Positions 25,521 to 33,716 of a stretch of 64,000 bases of DNA are shown here, in pieces (positions within the stretch are counted from its first letter, which is position 1; each line of letters starts with the position of its first letter). Source of the DNA: Streptomyces sp. CB02959 (lineage in GTDB: Bacteria; Actinomycetota; Actinomycetes; Streptomycetales; Streptomycetaceae); assembly GCF_002803155.1 (NCBI RefSeq), contig NZ_NNBP01000029.1, positions 5,891 to 69,890 of the forward strand. Reading direction: 5' to 3'. The position numbers and the translations under genes were made by a program. A model generated the notes under the pieces. It was not told where the DNA came from, did no database searches, and saw only the letters and a program-made list of their open reading frames with translations.

Positions 25521-25609
25521 GGCGCCGTGATCCTATCCCGCGGTGTACGGTCGACAGCGGCCGGAGTGCGGGCCGTGGAGAGGTACGGAAAGACAGAGGT
25601 GGGCGTGGG

Positions 25610-26233
25610 ATGAGTCCTCGGCGGAGCACGGATCCCGAGGCGGCGACGTTCACCGAACGGGCCCGTCGGCAGCAGCTGATCGACTGCACCATCGACCTGA
25701 TCTCCACCCGCGGTTACCCCGCCACCTCGCTGTCCGCGATCGCCGAGCGGGCCGGGGTCTCCAAGGCCGCGGTGCTCTACCACTTCTCCTCGAAGGACAA
25801 CCTCACCCGCGCCGCGCTGGCCCAGGTGATGGACCAGTTCGGCACCTATGTCCGGGAGCGGGTGGAGCGGGCCCCGGACCCGCTGGCCGCGGTCGTCGCC
25901 TACGTGCACGCGATGATCCGCTACCAGGGGGAAAACCGCCGCCAGGTCCGGGTGATCACCGAGATGCTGCTCGACGACGACGGCGGCACCCGCCTGAAGA
26001 CGCCCGGGTCGCACGACACCTACGACCGCTGGCAGGCCCTCGCCGCCCTCCTGACGGAGGGTCAGCAATCCGGTGTGCTGCGGGAGTTCGACCCGTGCAC
26101 GGTGGCGCTGGCGATCGGCGGCGCGATCGACGGGGTGATCGGGCACTGGCTGGCCCACCCGGACCTCGATCTGGACGCCGCCGCCGCCGAGCTGGAGACC
26201 TTCACCCTCAACGCCGTGGCGCGCCGGGACTGA
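25610..26233 (+). CDS. TetR-family repressor
   Basis: A 207-residue regulator. Its helix-turn-helix spans about residues 20-65 (RRQQLIDCTIDLISTRGYPATSLSAIAERAGVSKAAVLYHFSSKD) and the C-terminal part forms the ligand-binding dimer domain. The last 26 bp overlap the end of the FAD monooxygenase gene on the opposite strand. A perfect 17-bp inverted repeat upstream of that monooxygenase (27518-27555) is the obvious candidate target. An aromatic or antibiotic-like effector would fit, but this is inference. Confidence 0.9.
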   Translation: MSPRRSTDPEAATFTERARRQQLIDCTIDLISTRGYPATSLSAIAERAGVSKAAVLYHFSSKDNLTRAALAQVMDQFGTYVRERVERAPDPLAAVVAYVHAMIRYQGENRRQVRVITEMLLDDDGGTRLKTPGSHDTYDRWQALAALLTEGQQSGVLREFDPCTVALAIGGAIDGVIGHWLAHPDLDLDAAAAELETFTLNAVARRD

Positions 26234-27449
26234 CCTTGGCGAACTCCGGGGTCGGCTCGGGCCGGATGCCGATGCCGCCGAGGTAGCCGGTGACGGTCCG
26301 CAGCGCCGGCACCCGCCGCAGCAGCCGCATCGGCACCGGCAGCCGGTCCCCGTGCAGCGTGCCGTCGAGCGCGGAGCGGATCATGGCGTGCTCGCCCTCC
26401 TGCGACTTCTGGACCAGCGCCATCGGCCACTCCCGCCGCCGCTGCACCCGGGCCAGCTCGTCGCTGCCGACCGTGCCGCGGCGCAGCGGGCCGGCCAGGA
26501 GCCGGGCGGCGGCCACCGCGTCCTGGAGGGCGAGGTTGACGCCGACCCCGCCGACCGGCGACATGGTGTGCGCGGCGTCGCCGAGGCACAGCAGTCCGGG
26601 CCGGTGCCAGCGCCGCAGCCGCCCGAACGTGACCTCCAGCAGCTTGACCTCGTCCCAGGAGCCGATGGTGCCGGTGACCTCGTCGTCCCAGCCGAACAGT
26701 GCACCCAGCCGGTCCCGCAGCCACTGGATGTCGTGGCGGCGCATGGCGGCGTCCTGGCCCTTGCCGATCAGGTAGGAGGTCTGGAAGTACGTGCCGCGGT
26801 CCATGGTGACCGCGGCCTGGCCGCCGCCGAACCGGCCGAAGACCCGGCCGCCCTTGACGGCGTCGGACGGTGCGTCCACCCGGATCTGCCAGACGTCCAT
26901 CGGCACGTCGAAGTACCGCTGCCGCATCCCGGCCGCCGCGCGGATCGCGGAGTCCCGGCCGTCGCAGGCGACGGTCAGGTCCGCGGCCAGTTCCCCGGGC
27001 TCGCCGTGCTCGTCGACGTAGTGCACCCCGGTCACCCGGCCGCCCTCGGTGCGCAGCCCGGTGGCTCGGGTGCGCATGCGCAGGGTGAACGAGGGCTCCT
27101 CGGCGGCCGCGCGGGCGATCAGGTCGAGGAAGTCCCACTGCGGGACCATGGCGAAGTACTTGTGCCGGCCGGGGATGCGCCGCATGTCGGCCATCACCAC
27201 GGTGGTGCCGCCGATCTGGACGCGCATCTCCTCCAGTTTCGGGAACGGCAGCCGGGCGAACTCCTCGCCGAGGCCGAGGTCGTCCAGCAGGTTCAGGGTG
27301 GACGGGTGGACGGTGTCGCCGCGGAAGTCGCGCAGGAAGTCCCCGTGCTTCTCCAGGACGGTCACCTCGATGCCGGCCCTGGCCAGCAGGAGCCCGAGCA
27401 TCATGCCGGCCGGGCCGCCGCCCACCACGCAGCATGTCGTGCGGTCCAT
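26208..27449 (-). CDS. FAD-dependent monooxygenase, PHBH-type
   Basis: A 413-residue flavoprotein of the aromatic hydroxylase group. The dinucleotide fold 'CVVGGGPAGMMLGLLLARAG' is near residue 7, the 'CDGRDSAIR' DG motif near residue 155, and the 'GLLCLGDAAHTMSPVGGVGVNLALQDA' GD motif near residue 285. These are the three signatures of class A flavin monooxygenases using NAD(P)H. The ATG at 27449 has GAGGGG upstream. The gene converges with the TetR regulator, overlapping it by 26 bp, and carries a TetR-like operator 69 bp upstream. Substrate unknown; detoxification of an aromatic compound is plausible. Confidence 0.92.
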   Translation of the reverse strand: MDRTTCCVVGGGPAGMMLGLLLARAGIEVTVLEKHGDFLRDFRGDTVHPSTLNLLDDLGLGEEFARLPFPKLEEMRVQIGGTTVVMADMRRIPGRHKYFAMVPQWDFLDLIARAAAEEPSFTLRMRTRATGLRTEGGRVTGVHYVDEHGEPGELAADLTVACDGRDSAIRAAAGMRQRYFDVPMDVWQIRVDAPSDAVKGGRVFGRFGGGQAAVTMDRGTYFQTSYLIGKGQDAAMRRHDIQWLRDRLGALFGWDDEVTGTIGSWDEVKLLEVTFGRLRRWHRPGLLCLGDAAHTMSPVGGVGVNLALQDAVAAARLLAGPLRRGTVGSDELARVQRRREWPMALVQKSQEGEHAMIRSALDGTLHGDRLPVPMRLLRRVPALRTVTGYLGGIGIRPEPTPEFAKVSPGAPRR

Positions 27450-27517
27450 GGTGTTGCCCCCTCGTCGCGTGCGCGTACGGATGCGTGACCGGGTCGCCGC
27501 GGTGCCGCGCACACGCG

Positions 27518-27555
27518 ACTGACCGATCGGTTAGCAATCTAACCGATCGGTCAGT
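27518..27555. promoter_or_regulatory. Perfect TetR-type operator upstream of the monooxygenase
   Basis: ACTGACCGATCGGTTAG and its exact inverse are separated by CAAT. The ACCGATCGGT core occurs in each arm and is itself palindromic, as in many TetR-family operators. It lies 69-106 bp upstream of the monooxygenase start, where it would overlap the promoter. Confidence 0.8.
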
Positions 27556-27623
27556 GAAGGGTTTTCGCGGGGTGCCCACCAGAGGCGACGCGAGGGCGCC
27601 ACCGGCCCCGGCGGGCGCGACGA

Positions 27624-28643
27624 TCAGCTCGCGGGCTGTTGCAGCACCAGCTCCCGCAGGACGTCCTCCATGGTCACCAGTCCGGCCAGCCGGCCGTCGT
27701 CGCCGATCACCGCGGCCAGGTGCGTACGCGAGCCGCGCATCGCGGTCAGCACGTCGTCCAGCGGGGTCGCCGCCCGGACCCGGGCGATCGGGCGCAGCGC
27801 CGACACCGGGAACGGCGCGGTGCGCGGGGCGGCGTCCAACGCGTCCTTGACGTGCAGGTAGCCGAGGATGCGCCGGGTGTCGTCGACGACCGGGAACCGC
27901 GAGAACCCGGACTCGGCGGCCAGGTGCTCCAGCTCCTCCGGGGTGATCCCCATCCGTGCCGAGACCACCTCGCCCACCGGGAGCACCACGTCCCGCACCG
28001 GGCGGCGGCCCAGCTCCAGGGCGTCCCGGAGCCGCTCCTGGGCCCGCTCGTCGAGCAGTCCGGCGGCCCGCGAGTCCTCGACCAGCTGGGCCAGCTGGTC
28101 GTCCGAGAAGGCGGCCGCGACCTCGTCCCTGGTCTCCACCCGCAGCAGCTTGAGCAGGCCGTTGGCCAGCGCGTTGATGGCGAAGATCACCGGGCGCAGG
28201 GCCCGGGTCAGCGCCACCAGCGGCGGGCCCAGCGCGAGCGCGGTGCGCACCGGTTCGGCCAGCGCCACGTTCTTCGGGACCATCTCGCCGAAGAGCATGT
28301 GCAGATAGGTCGCCACGGCCAGCGCGATCACGAACGAGATCGGGTGGATCAGCGCGTGCGGGATCGACACCGCGTCGAACACCGGCTCAAGCAGGTGTGC
28401 GATGGCCGGTTCGGCGACCGCGCCCAGCACCAGCGTGCACAGCGTGATGCCCAGCTGCGCCGCGGCCAGCAGCGCCGAGACGTGCTGCAGACCCCACAGC
28501 ACGCTGCCCGCCCGGCGGTTCCCGGCCTCCGCGTACGGCTCGATCTGGCTGCGGCGCACCGAGATCAGCGCGAACTCGGCGCCCACGAAGAAGGCGTTGA
28601 CGACCAGGGTCAGCAGGCCCACGAACAACTGGAGCGCGGTCAT
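27624..28643 (-). CDS. CNNM/CorC-type membrane protein (short form)
   Basis: A 339-residue protein of the hemolysin C/CNNM family. An N-terminal DUF21 domain with about four membrane spans (LFVGLLTLVVNAFFVGAEFALISV; ISFVIALAVATYLHMLFGEMVPKNVAL) is followed by a CBS pair (VLPVGEVVSARMGITPEELEHL; RVRAATPLDDVLTAM). It ends right after the second CBS domain and lacks the CorC_HlyC tail of its neighbour. Such proteins are linked to magnesium or cobalt export. The start overlaps the upstream gene's stop by 4 bp, so a heteromeric complex with the longer form is plausible. Confidence 0.87.
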   Translation of the reverse strand: MTALQLFVGLLTLVVNAFFVGAEFALISVRRSQIEPYAEAGNRRAGSVLWGLQHVSALLAAAQLGITLCTLVLGAVAEPAIAHLLEPVFDAVSIPHALIHPISFVIALAVATYLHMLFGEMVPKNVALAEPVRTALALGPPLVALTRALRPVIFAINALANGLLKLLRVETRDEVAAAFSDDQLAQLVEDSRAAGLLDERAQERLRDALELGRRPVRDVVLPVGEVVSARMGITPEELEHLAAESGFSRFPVVDDTRRILGYLHVKDALDAAPRTAPFPVSALRPIARVRAATPLDDVLTAMRGSRTHLAAVIGDDGRLAGLVTMEDVLRELVLQQPAS

Positions 28644-29977
28644 CGGCCGACCTCCGGGGCGTCCGGGGTGCCGGCCGGCGGGGCGTGCAGCAGCACCCGG
28701 GCCGCACGGTGGCCGGAGGCGTCGAGCACGTCCATCGCCCAGCCCGCCACCTCCACGCTGTCGCCGCCCTCGGGGATCCGGCCCAGTTCGGTGGCGATCA
28801 CCCCGGCCAGGGTCTCGTACGGGCCGTCCGGCAGCCGCAGCCCGATCCGCGCCAGCTGGTCGGCGCGGGCCGCGCCGTCGGCCTGGTAGACGGCCCGGCC
28901 GTCCGCGTCGGTGCCGGCCGGGGCCAGGTCCGGGATCTCCAGCGGGTCGTGTTCGTCGCGGACCTCGCCGACCACCTCCTCGACGATGTCCTCCAGCGTG
29001 GCGACCCCGGCCGTGCCGCCGTACTCGTCGATGACCACGGCCATCGTCCGCCGGCCGGACAGCCGGTCCAGCAGCCGGTCCACGGTCAGCGTCTCGGGGA
29101 CCAGCAGCGGTTCGCGCAGCAGCTCGGAGACCGGGCGGCGGGGCCGCAGATGGGCCGGTACGGCCAGCACGTCCTTGATGTGCACCACACCCACGACGCT
29201 GTCGAGGTTGCCGCGGTAGACCGGGAACCGGGACAGTCCGGTGGCCCGGGTCGCGTTGGCGACGTCCTCGGCGGTGGACTGCACCTCCAGGGCCATCACC
29301 TGCACCCGCGGGGTCATCACGTTCTCCGCGGTCAGATCGGCGAGGTTGAGCGTCCGGACGAACAGCTCGGCGGTGTCGGCCTCCAGGGCGCCCTCCTTGG
29401 CGGAGTGCCGGGCCAGCGCCACCAGCTCCTGCGGGCCGCGGGCCGACGCCAGCTCCTCGGCCGGCTCCAGGCCCAACCGGCGCACGGTCCGGTTGGCGGT
29501 GTTGTTCAGATGGGTGATCAGCGGTTTGAAGGCGGCGCTGAAGCCGCGCTGGGCGGTGGCGACCCGTTTGGCGACGGCCAGCGGGCTGGAGATCGCCCAG
29601 TTCTTGGGGACCAGCTCGCCGATGACCATCAGGACGACGGTGGAGAGCGCGGTCCCCAGGACCAGCGCCACCGAGTCCGCGGCGGACCGCGGCAGTCCGA
29701 TCGCGGCCAGCGGACCGTCCAGCAGGGTCGCGATGGCCGGCTTCGAGAGCATGCCGATGATCAGGCCCGTCACGGTGATGCCGAGTTGGGCGCCGGACAG
29801 CTGGAAGGTCAGGCCGCGGACCGCCTTGAGGGCGCTGTCCGCGCCGCGCTCGCCGCGGGCGGCGGCGCGCTCCAGGTCGCCGCGCTCGACCGTCGTCAGC
29901 GAGAACTCGGCCGCGACGAAGATGCCGCAGGCCAGGGTCAGCAGGAGTGCCACGGCCAGCAGGAGCAGGTCGGTCAT
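28640..29977 (-). CDS. CNNM/CorC-type membrane protein (long form)
   Basis: A 445-residue paralogue of the gene downstream of it. It has a DUF21 membrane domain (LLLLAVALLLTLACGIFVAAEFSLTTV; VVLMVIGELVPKNWAI), a CBS pair (VMTPRVQVMALEVQSTAEDV; LRPRRPVSELLREPLLV with 'MAVVIDEYGGTAGVATLEDIVEEVVGE') and a C-terminal CorC_HlyC transporter-associated domain. The ATG at 29977 has GGAGGTG upstream. It is the first gene of a two-gene operon with a 4-bp overlap. Divalent-cation transport or regulation is inferred from the family. Confidence 0.88.
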   Translation of the reverse strand: MTDLLLLAVALLLTLACGIFVAAEFSLTTVERGDLERAAARGERGADSALKAVRGLTFQLSGAQLGITVTGLIIGMLSKPAIATLLDGPLAAIGLPRSAADSVALVLGTALSTVVLMVIGELVPKNWAISSPLAVAKRVATAQRGFSAAFKPLITHLNNTANRTVRRLGLEPAEELASARGPQELVALARHSAKEGALEADTAELFVRTLNLADLTAENVMTPRVQVMALEVQSTAEDVANATRATGLSRFPVYRGNLDSVVGVVHIKDVLAVPAHLRPRRPVSELLREPLLVPETLTVDRLLDRLSGRRTMAVVIDEYGGTAGVATLEDIVEEVVGEVRDEHDPLEIPDLAPAGTDADGRAVYQADGAARADQLARIGLRLPDGPYETLAGVIATELGRIPEGGDSVEVAGWAMDVLDASGHRAARVLLHAPPAGTPDAPEVGR

Positions 29978-30019
29978 CGGTTCACCTCCGTCCCATGGTC
30001 GGACACGTTCGGGAGGTTC

Positions 30020-30039
30020 GCGCCCCGTCGACGGGGCGC
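30020..30039. promoter_or_regulatory. 20-bp perfect palindrome upstream of the CNNM operon
   Basis: GCGCCCCGTCGACGGGGCGC is its own inverse and lies 43 bp upstream of the first CNNM gene. It may be an operator for cation-responsive control, or a structured leader element. Confidence 0.4.
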
Positions 30040-30190
30040 ACGACAACGGCAACTGGGAGGCTCGGCCATGGCCGGACGCTCACACACCTTTCGTAGGGGA
30101 AGGGGTTCCGGGGTCCGTCACCCGGCACTCCATGGTAAAGGGTCGGCAAAGTCCTTGGGCTGGGCGTGGAGTGGCGGGGGAGGGGAAGCC

Positions 30191-30226
30191 GAGGAGCCCG
30201 CCCCCTGATGCGGGGACGGGCTCCTC
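30191..30226. terminator. Hairpin terminator after the GNAT gene
   Basis: GAGGAGCCCGCCCC pairs with GGGGACGGGCTCCTC, with a single A bulge and a short loop. It begins 16 bp past the stop of the minus-strand acetyltransferase gene. Confidence 0.75.
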
Positions 30227-30241
30227 GTGGTCGGACCGAAC

Positions 30242-30667
30242 CTAGGCGTCCAGCGGCTTGACCCAGCGGCTCCACTGCGGCTCCGGCGCGTACCCGGCCG
30301 CCCGCCACGCGTGGTGCGCCGACGCGTTGCGGTCCAGCACCATCGCGTCGCCCCGCCGCCCGCCGAGCGCGGAGAACCGCTCCTCGGCCGCCGCCAGCAG
30401 CGCACCGCCGATCCCGCGCCGGCGGTGGTCGGGGTGGACCGCCAGTCGGTACAGATGGCACCGCCACCCGTCGAACCCGGCGATCACCGTGCCCACCAGT
30501 TCCCCGTCGCGCTCGGCCAGCAGCAGCGCCTCCGGGTCGCGGGACACCAGGCGCGCCACGCCTTCGGTGTCGTCGCTGATGCTGGTGCCCTCCGCGGCCG
30601 CCTTCCAGAAGTCCAGGACGGCGTCGAGATCGGCCGGACCCCCGGCCCGGATATGGAGATCAGTCAT
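30242..30667 (-). CDS. GNAT-family N-acetyltransferase
   Basis: A 141-residue acetyl-CoA-dependent acetyltransferase. The acetyl-CoA binding loop is 'LAVHPDHRRRGIGGALLAAAEERF', preceded by 'LVGTVIAGFDGWRCHLYRL' and followed by the 'AWRAAGYAPEPQWSRWVK' ending that is characteristic of a common actinomycete subgroup. The first strand and motif C are present at the N-terminus (LHIRAGGPADLDAVLDFW). Substrate unknown. It lies 74 bp after the LLM oxidoreductase gene on the same strand. Confidence 0.9.
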   Translation of the reverse strand: MTDLHIRAGGPADLDAVLDFWKAAAEGTSISDDTEGVARLVSRDPEALLLAERDGELVGTVIAGFDGWRCHLYRLAVHPDHRRRGIGGALLAAAEERFSALGGRRGDAMVLDRNASAHHAWRAAGYAPEPQWSRWVKPLDA

Positions 30668-30741
30668 GATCGGATCCCATCACCGGGCCCGGCGCCCTGT
30701 CGATCCCTTTCCCTGCCGCGGACCGGTCCCCGGCCGCCCGG

Positions 30742-31632
30742 TCAGCTGCCCTTGAGCTCCTCGATCACCGGCGCGAACGCCTCCAGGTACGTGTCCAGGA
30801 CGCTGACGTACGAGAAGCCGTACCGCTCCCGGCGTTCCCGCAGCTGGTCGGCCATCTGCGCCGGCGTTCCGATCAGCAGCGTCGGCGCCTCCAGCGCCTG
30901 GTCCTCGTCCACCCCGACGCCGAGTGCGGCGAACTCCCGGGCCGCGGCCCGCCGGTCGTTCGCCACCAGCACCCGCTGGACGAGGATGTTCAGCTCGGCC
31001 GGCTCCGCGCGGTCCGCGGCGTACTCCCGGTACGCGGCCACCGACGCGGCCACCTTCCCGGCCGGCAGCAGCTCCAGCGTGCCCTCCGGCTTGCCCGGTG
31101 CCTGTCGCGCGCCGGTGAACGCCATGATGTCCGCGTGCCGCGCCGCCAGCCGCAGCATCCGCGGGCCGTTGCCGCCGATCAGCAGCGGCGGGCGGGGCCG
31201 CTGCACGGCCTTCGGCAGGTGCTCGGGGTCGCCGAGCAGCCGGTCCAGCTCGGTGAGCGTGTGCTCCAGGAGGTCCACCCGCCGGCCGGGCGTCCCGAAG
31301 GGCAGCCCGGCGGCGTCGTGTTCGGCCTTGACGTACCCGGTGCCCAGGCCCAGCTCCAGCCGTCCGCCGGTGAGCGCGTCGGTGGTGGCCACCTCGCGGG
31401 CCAGCAGGGCGGGGTTCCAGAAGCCGGCGTTCAGGACGAAGGTGCCCAGCCGCGGTCGCTCGGTCGCCTCCGCCGCGGCCACCAGCGTGGGGAACGGCGA
31501 CGGCCACCCCAGGTGGTCCGGGACGAGGATGACGTCGAAGCCCGACTCCTCGGCGCGGCGGCACTTCTCGCGCCAGGCCGTACCGGTGTCGAGGGTGAGC
31601 ATGGTGATGCCGAAGCGGAACGGACGTGGCAT
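30742..31632 (-). CDS. LLM-class F420-dependent oxidoreductase
   Basis: A 296-residue TIM-barrel oxidoreductase of the luciferase-like family. The typical start (RPFRFGITMLTLDTGTAWREKCRRAEESGFDVILVPDHLGWPSP broken in the usual way), 'LGTFVLNAGFWNPALLAREVATTDALTGGRLELGLGTGY' and the 'PPLLIGGNGPRMLRLAARHADI' segment place it in the TIGR03621-like actinomycete group that uses coenzyme F420. Substrate unknown. It probably forms one transcript with the GNAT gene downstream. Confidence 0.88.
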   Translation of the reverse strand: MPRPFRFGITMLTLDTGTAWREKCRRAEESGFDVILVPDHLGWPSPFPTLVAAAEATERPRLGTFVLNAGFWNPALLAREVATTDALTGGRLELGLGTGYVKAEHDAAGLPFGTPGRRVDLLEHTLTELDRLLGDPEHLPKAVQRPRPPLLIGGNGPRMLRLAARHADIMAFTGARQAPGKPEGTLELLPAGKVAASVAAYREYAADRAEPAELNILVQRVLVANDRRAAAREFAALGVGVDEDQALEAPTLLIGTPAQMADQLRERRERYGFSYVSVLDTYLEAFAPVIEELKGS

Positions 31633-31777
31633 GGAGACCCCCTGTGGCTACAGTCGCCGTTGGCTCGGATGACCGGCAACGGGTATGGAACCACGATCCG
31701 TTCGACGCCGTACGCGAGGGAGCCCCGGTCCGCGGCGGGCGGCACCGGGACTCCCTGGCCGGGAGCCGTCGGCCCGG

Positions 31778-32194
31778 TCAGTCCGAGACGGTCAGCTCCT
31801 CGTACGCCAGGGTCACCGATTCCGCGGCGGCGCCGGTCCCGTCCGCCGGGGTCTCCCACGCGATCGGGAGGGCACCCACGAGGTGGTAGCGGCGCAGCGG
31901 GGTGCGGTCGACGGCGTAGTGGACCACCGTCACCGCCTGCCGGTGCCGGTCGGCGGCACCCCGCTCGACCAGGCATCTGGTGAGCCAGTCGGTGAAGGCG
32001 GCGCTCTGGTCCGGGCCGCGCACGATGGTGATCTCGCCGGGCCGCCCCACCCCTTCGGGGAGCGGGTCCCCGCCGGGCGGCGCGGGGTCGAACGCCGGGC
32101 CGGACACCGAGCGGACCGTCTCCACCTGGAACGCACCGAGCTCGACCGTGACGGCCGCCGGGTGCCGGGCGTCGGGAGTCTCTTCGATGGGCAT
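31778..32194 (-). CDS. Phage tail-tube-like protein (T4 gp19 family), orphan
   Basis: A 138-residue protein. The C-terminal half (VVHYAVDRTPLRRYHLVGA, then LPIAWE, then AESVTLAYEELTVSD) matches the pattern of the gp19 tail-tube family, where a 'W/Y-x-L-x-x-A-x-P' strand is followed by 'ESLTLAHEGL'. In contractile injection systems such proteins stack into the inner tube. Here no sheath, baseplate or AAA+ gene is near, so it is an orphan. The ATG at 32194 has GGAGGAGG upstream, so it is probably expressed. Remnant of a tail locus, or a domesticated protein, are both possible. Confidence 0.65.
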   Translation of the reverse strand: MPIEETPDARHPAAVTVELGAFQVETVRSVSGPAFDPAPPGGDPLPEGVGRPGEITIVRGPDQSAAFTDWLTRCLVERGAADRHRQAVTVVHYAVDRTPLRRYHLVGALPIAWETPADGTGAAAESVTLAYEELTVSD

Positions 32195-32280
32195 GGGCCT
32201 CCTCCGTGCACAAGGGCGGGGCCGGCCGGCCCCGCACCGGTAGCCCGACCGCTGCCCGATCCGGTCCGGGCGCACTCCGG

Positions 32281-32330
32281 GGCTCGCTCGAACGGCGGCA
32301 GGAAGAACGATTCGGCTCGCTCGAACGGCG
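32281..32330 (+). repeat. Two 17-bp direct repeats in a divergent promoter region
   Basis: GGCTCGCTCGAACGGCG occurs exactly at 32281-32297 and 32314-32330, a period of 33 bp, about three DNA turns. It lies between the tail-tube-like gene and the aldehyde dehydrogenase remnant. Such phasing suits cooperative regulator binding. Confidence 0.6.
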
Positions 32331-32452
32331 CTGTGCCCCGCCGGCGCCCCGATAGGAACCGGCTATCGGCCGCATTCGCAAGCCGTGGATGGTGCCCGGC
32401 CGCCCCCTGGGCCAGCCTGGCGGCAACCAGACGTGCGACGAAGGGGCAGGAC

Positions 32453-33716
32453 ATGACCGACGTTCCGCAGCGGCAACCCGTGGCGGCGCACCATCTGCTG
32501 AACTTCATCGACGGCCGGTGGGCCCCCGCCGCATCGGGGCGCACGCGGACCAACCGCAACCCCGCCGATCTCCGCGACCGCATCGGGGAGTTCACCGAGT
32601 CCGACGGCGCGGACGCGGAGCGGGCGGTGGCCGCGGCGGCGACCGCACTGCCCGGCTGGCGGGCGCTGGGCCCGATCCGGCGGGCCGCCCACCTCACCGC
32701 CCTCGGCCGCCAACTCGCAGATCGGGAGGAGGAGTTCGCCGCCGCCATCACCCGCGAACAGGGCAAGCTGCGGGCCGAGGCGCGGGCCGAGGTGGCGCGC
32801 GCCCGCGCGGTGCTGGAGTTCACCGCCGGTCAGGCCCGGCTCCTCGGCGGGGTCACCGCGCCCGCCGAGGAGGACCGCACCTTCGCCTACACCTTCCGCC
32901 GTCCCCTGGGCGTCGTCGGACTCGTCTCGCCCTGGAACTTCCCGCTCGCCATCCCGGTCTGGAAGGTCGCCCCGGCCCTGCTCTCCGGCTGCACCGCCGT
33001 CCTCAAACCCTCCCCGCTGACCCCGCTGACCGCCGCGCTGCTGACCGACGCGGCACAGCGGGCCGGGGTCCCCGACGGCGTGCTCAACCTCGTCCAGGGG
33101 GACGCGGCAGCCGGTGCGGCCCTGGTCGCGCACCCCCAGGTCGCCGGCATCAGCTTCACCGGCTCGCTCGCCGTCGGCACCGCCATCCACACCGCCGGCG
33201 CGCCCCGCCTGCTGCGCACCCAGCTCGAACTCGGCGGCTAGAACGCGGTGATCGTGCTGGCCGACGCCGATCTGGACCGGGCCGTGGACGCGGTGCTGCA
33301 CGGCGCCTTCGGGCAGGCCGGGCAGCGGTGCAGCGCCACCAGCCGCGCGGTGGTCGACCGCCGGGTCCGGGACGCGTTCCTTGCGCGGCTGGTGAAACGC
33401 GTCGCGGCGCTGCGGGTCGGCCCCGGTGACGACCCGGACTCCGAGGTCTGCCCGGTCGTCGACCCGGTCCGGATGCGGGCCGCGCTGGACACAGTCGCGG
33501 GCGCCCGGCGGGACGGCGGCACGGTCCTGTGCGGCGGCGGCCCGGCCGCCCGGCCCGGCCTGCCGGAGGGCTGCTACGTCCAGCCGACGGTCATCCGCGA
33601 CGTGCCCTGGGACAGCGAACTGGCCCAGGAGGAGGTCTTCGGCCCGGTCCTCGCGGTGGTGGACGCGGACGGCTTCGACGACGCGATGCGGATCGCCAAC
33701 TGCCGTGAACGGGGCC
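32453..33716 (+). pseudogene. Aldehyde dehydrogenase, inactivated by a stop codon and 3' loss
   Basis: Encodes most of an NAD(P)-dependent aldehyde dehydrogenase. The cofactor site 'VSPWNFPLAIPVWKVAPAL', the 'FTGSLAVGTAIH' segment, catalytic Glu (QLELGG) and catalytic Cys (AGQRCSATSR) can all be read. A TAG at 33239-33241 replaces the Lys codon of the conserved LELGGK motif (codon 263); the frame continues intact afterwards. The 3' end is also missing: homology stops at 'DGFDDAMRIAN' near 33705, just before the end of the opposite-strand FAD gene, so about 80-100 C-terminal residues are lost. The locus context suggests a former phosphonoacetaldehyde dehydrogenase (PhnY-type), which is inference. 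Confidence 0.85.

Noticed and set aside
30020..30039. Magnesium riboswitch (M-box) before the CNNM genes
   Set aside because: Only a 20-bp palindrome is visible 43 bp before the start; there is no room or conserved sequence for an M-box structure.
32453..33241. Intact short aldehyde dehydrogenase ending at 33241
   Set aside because: The stop falls inside the LELGGK motif and catalytic Cys and later domains continue in the same frame, so it is a nonsense mutation, not a natural end.
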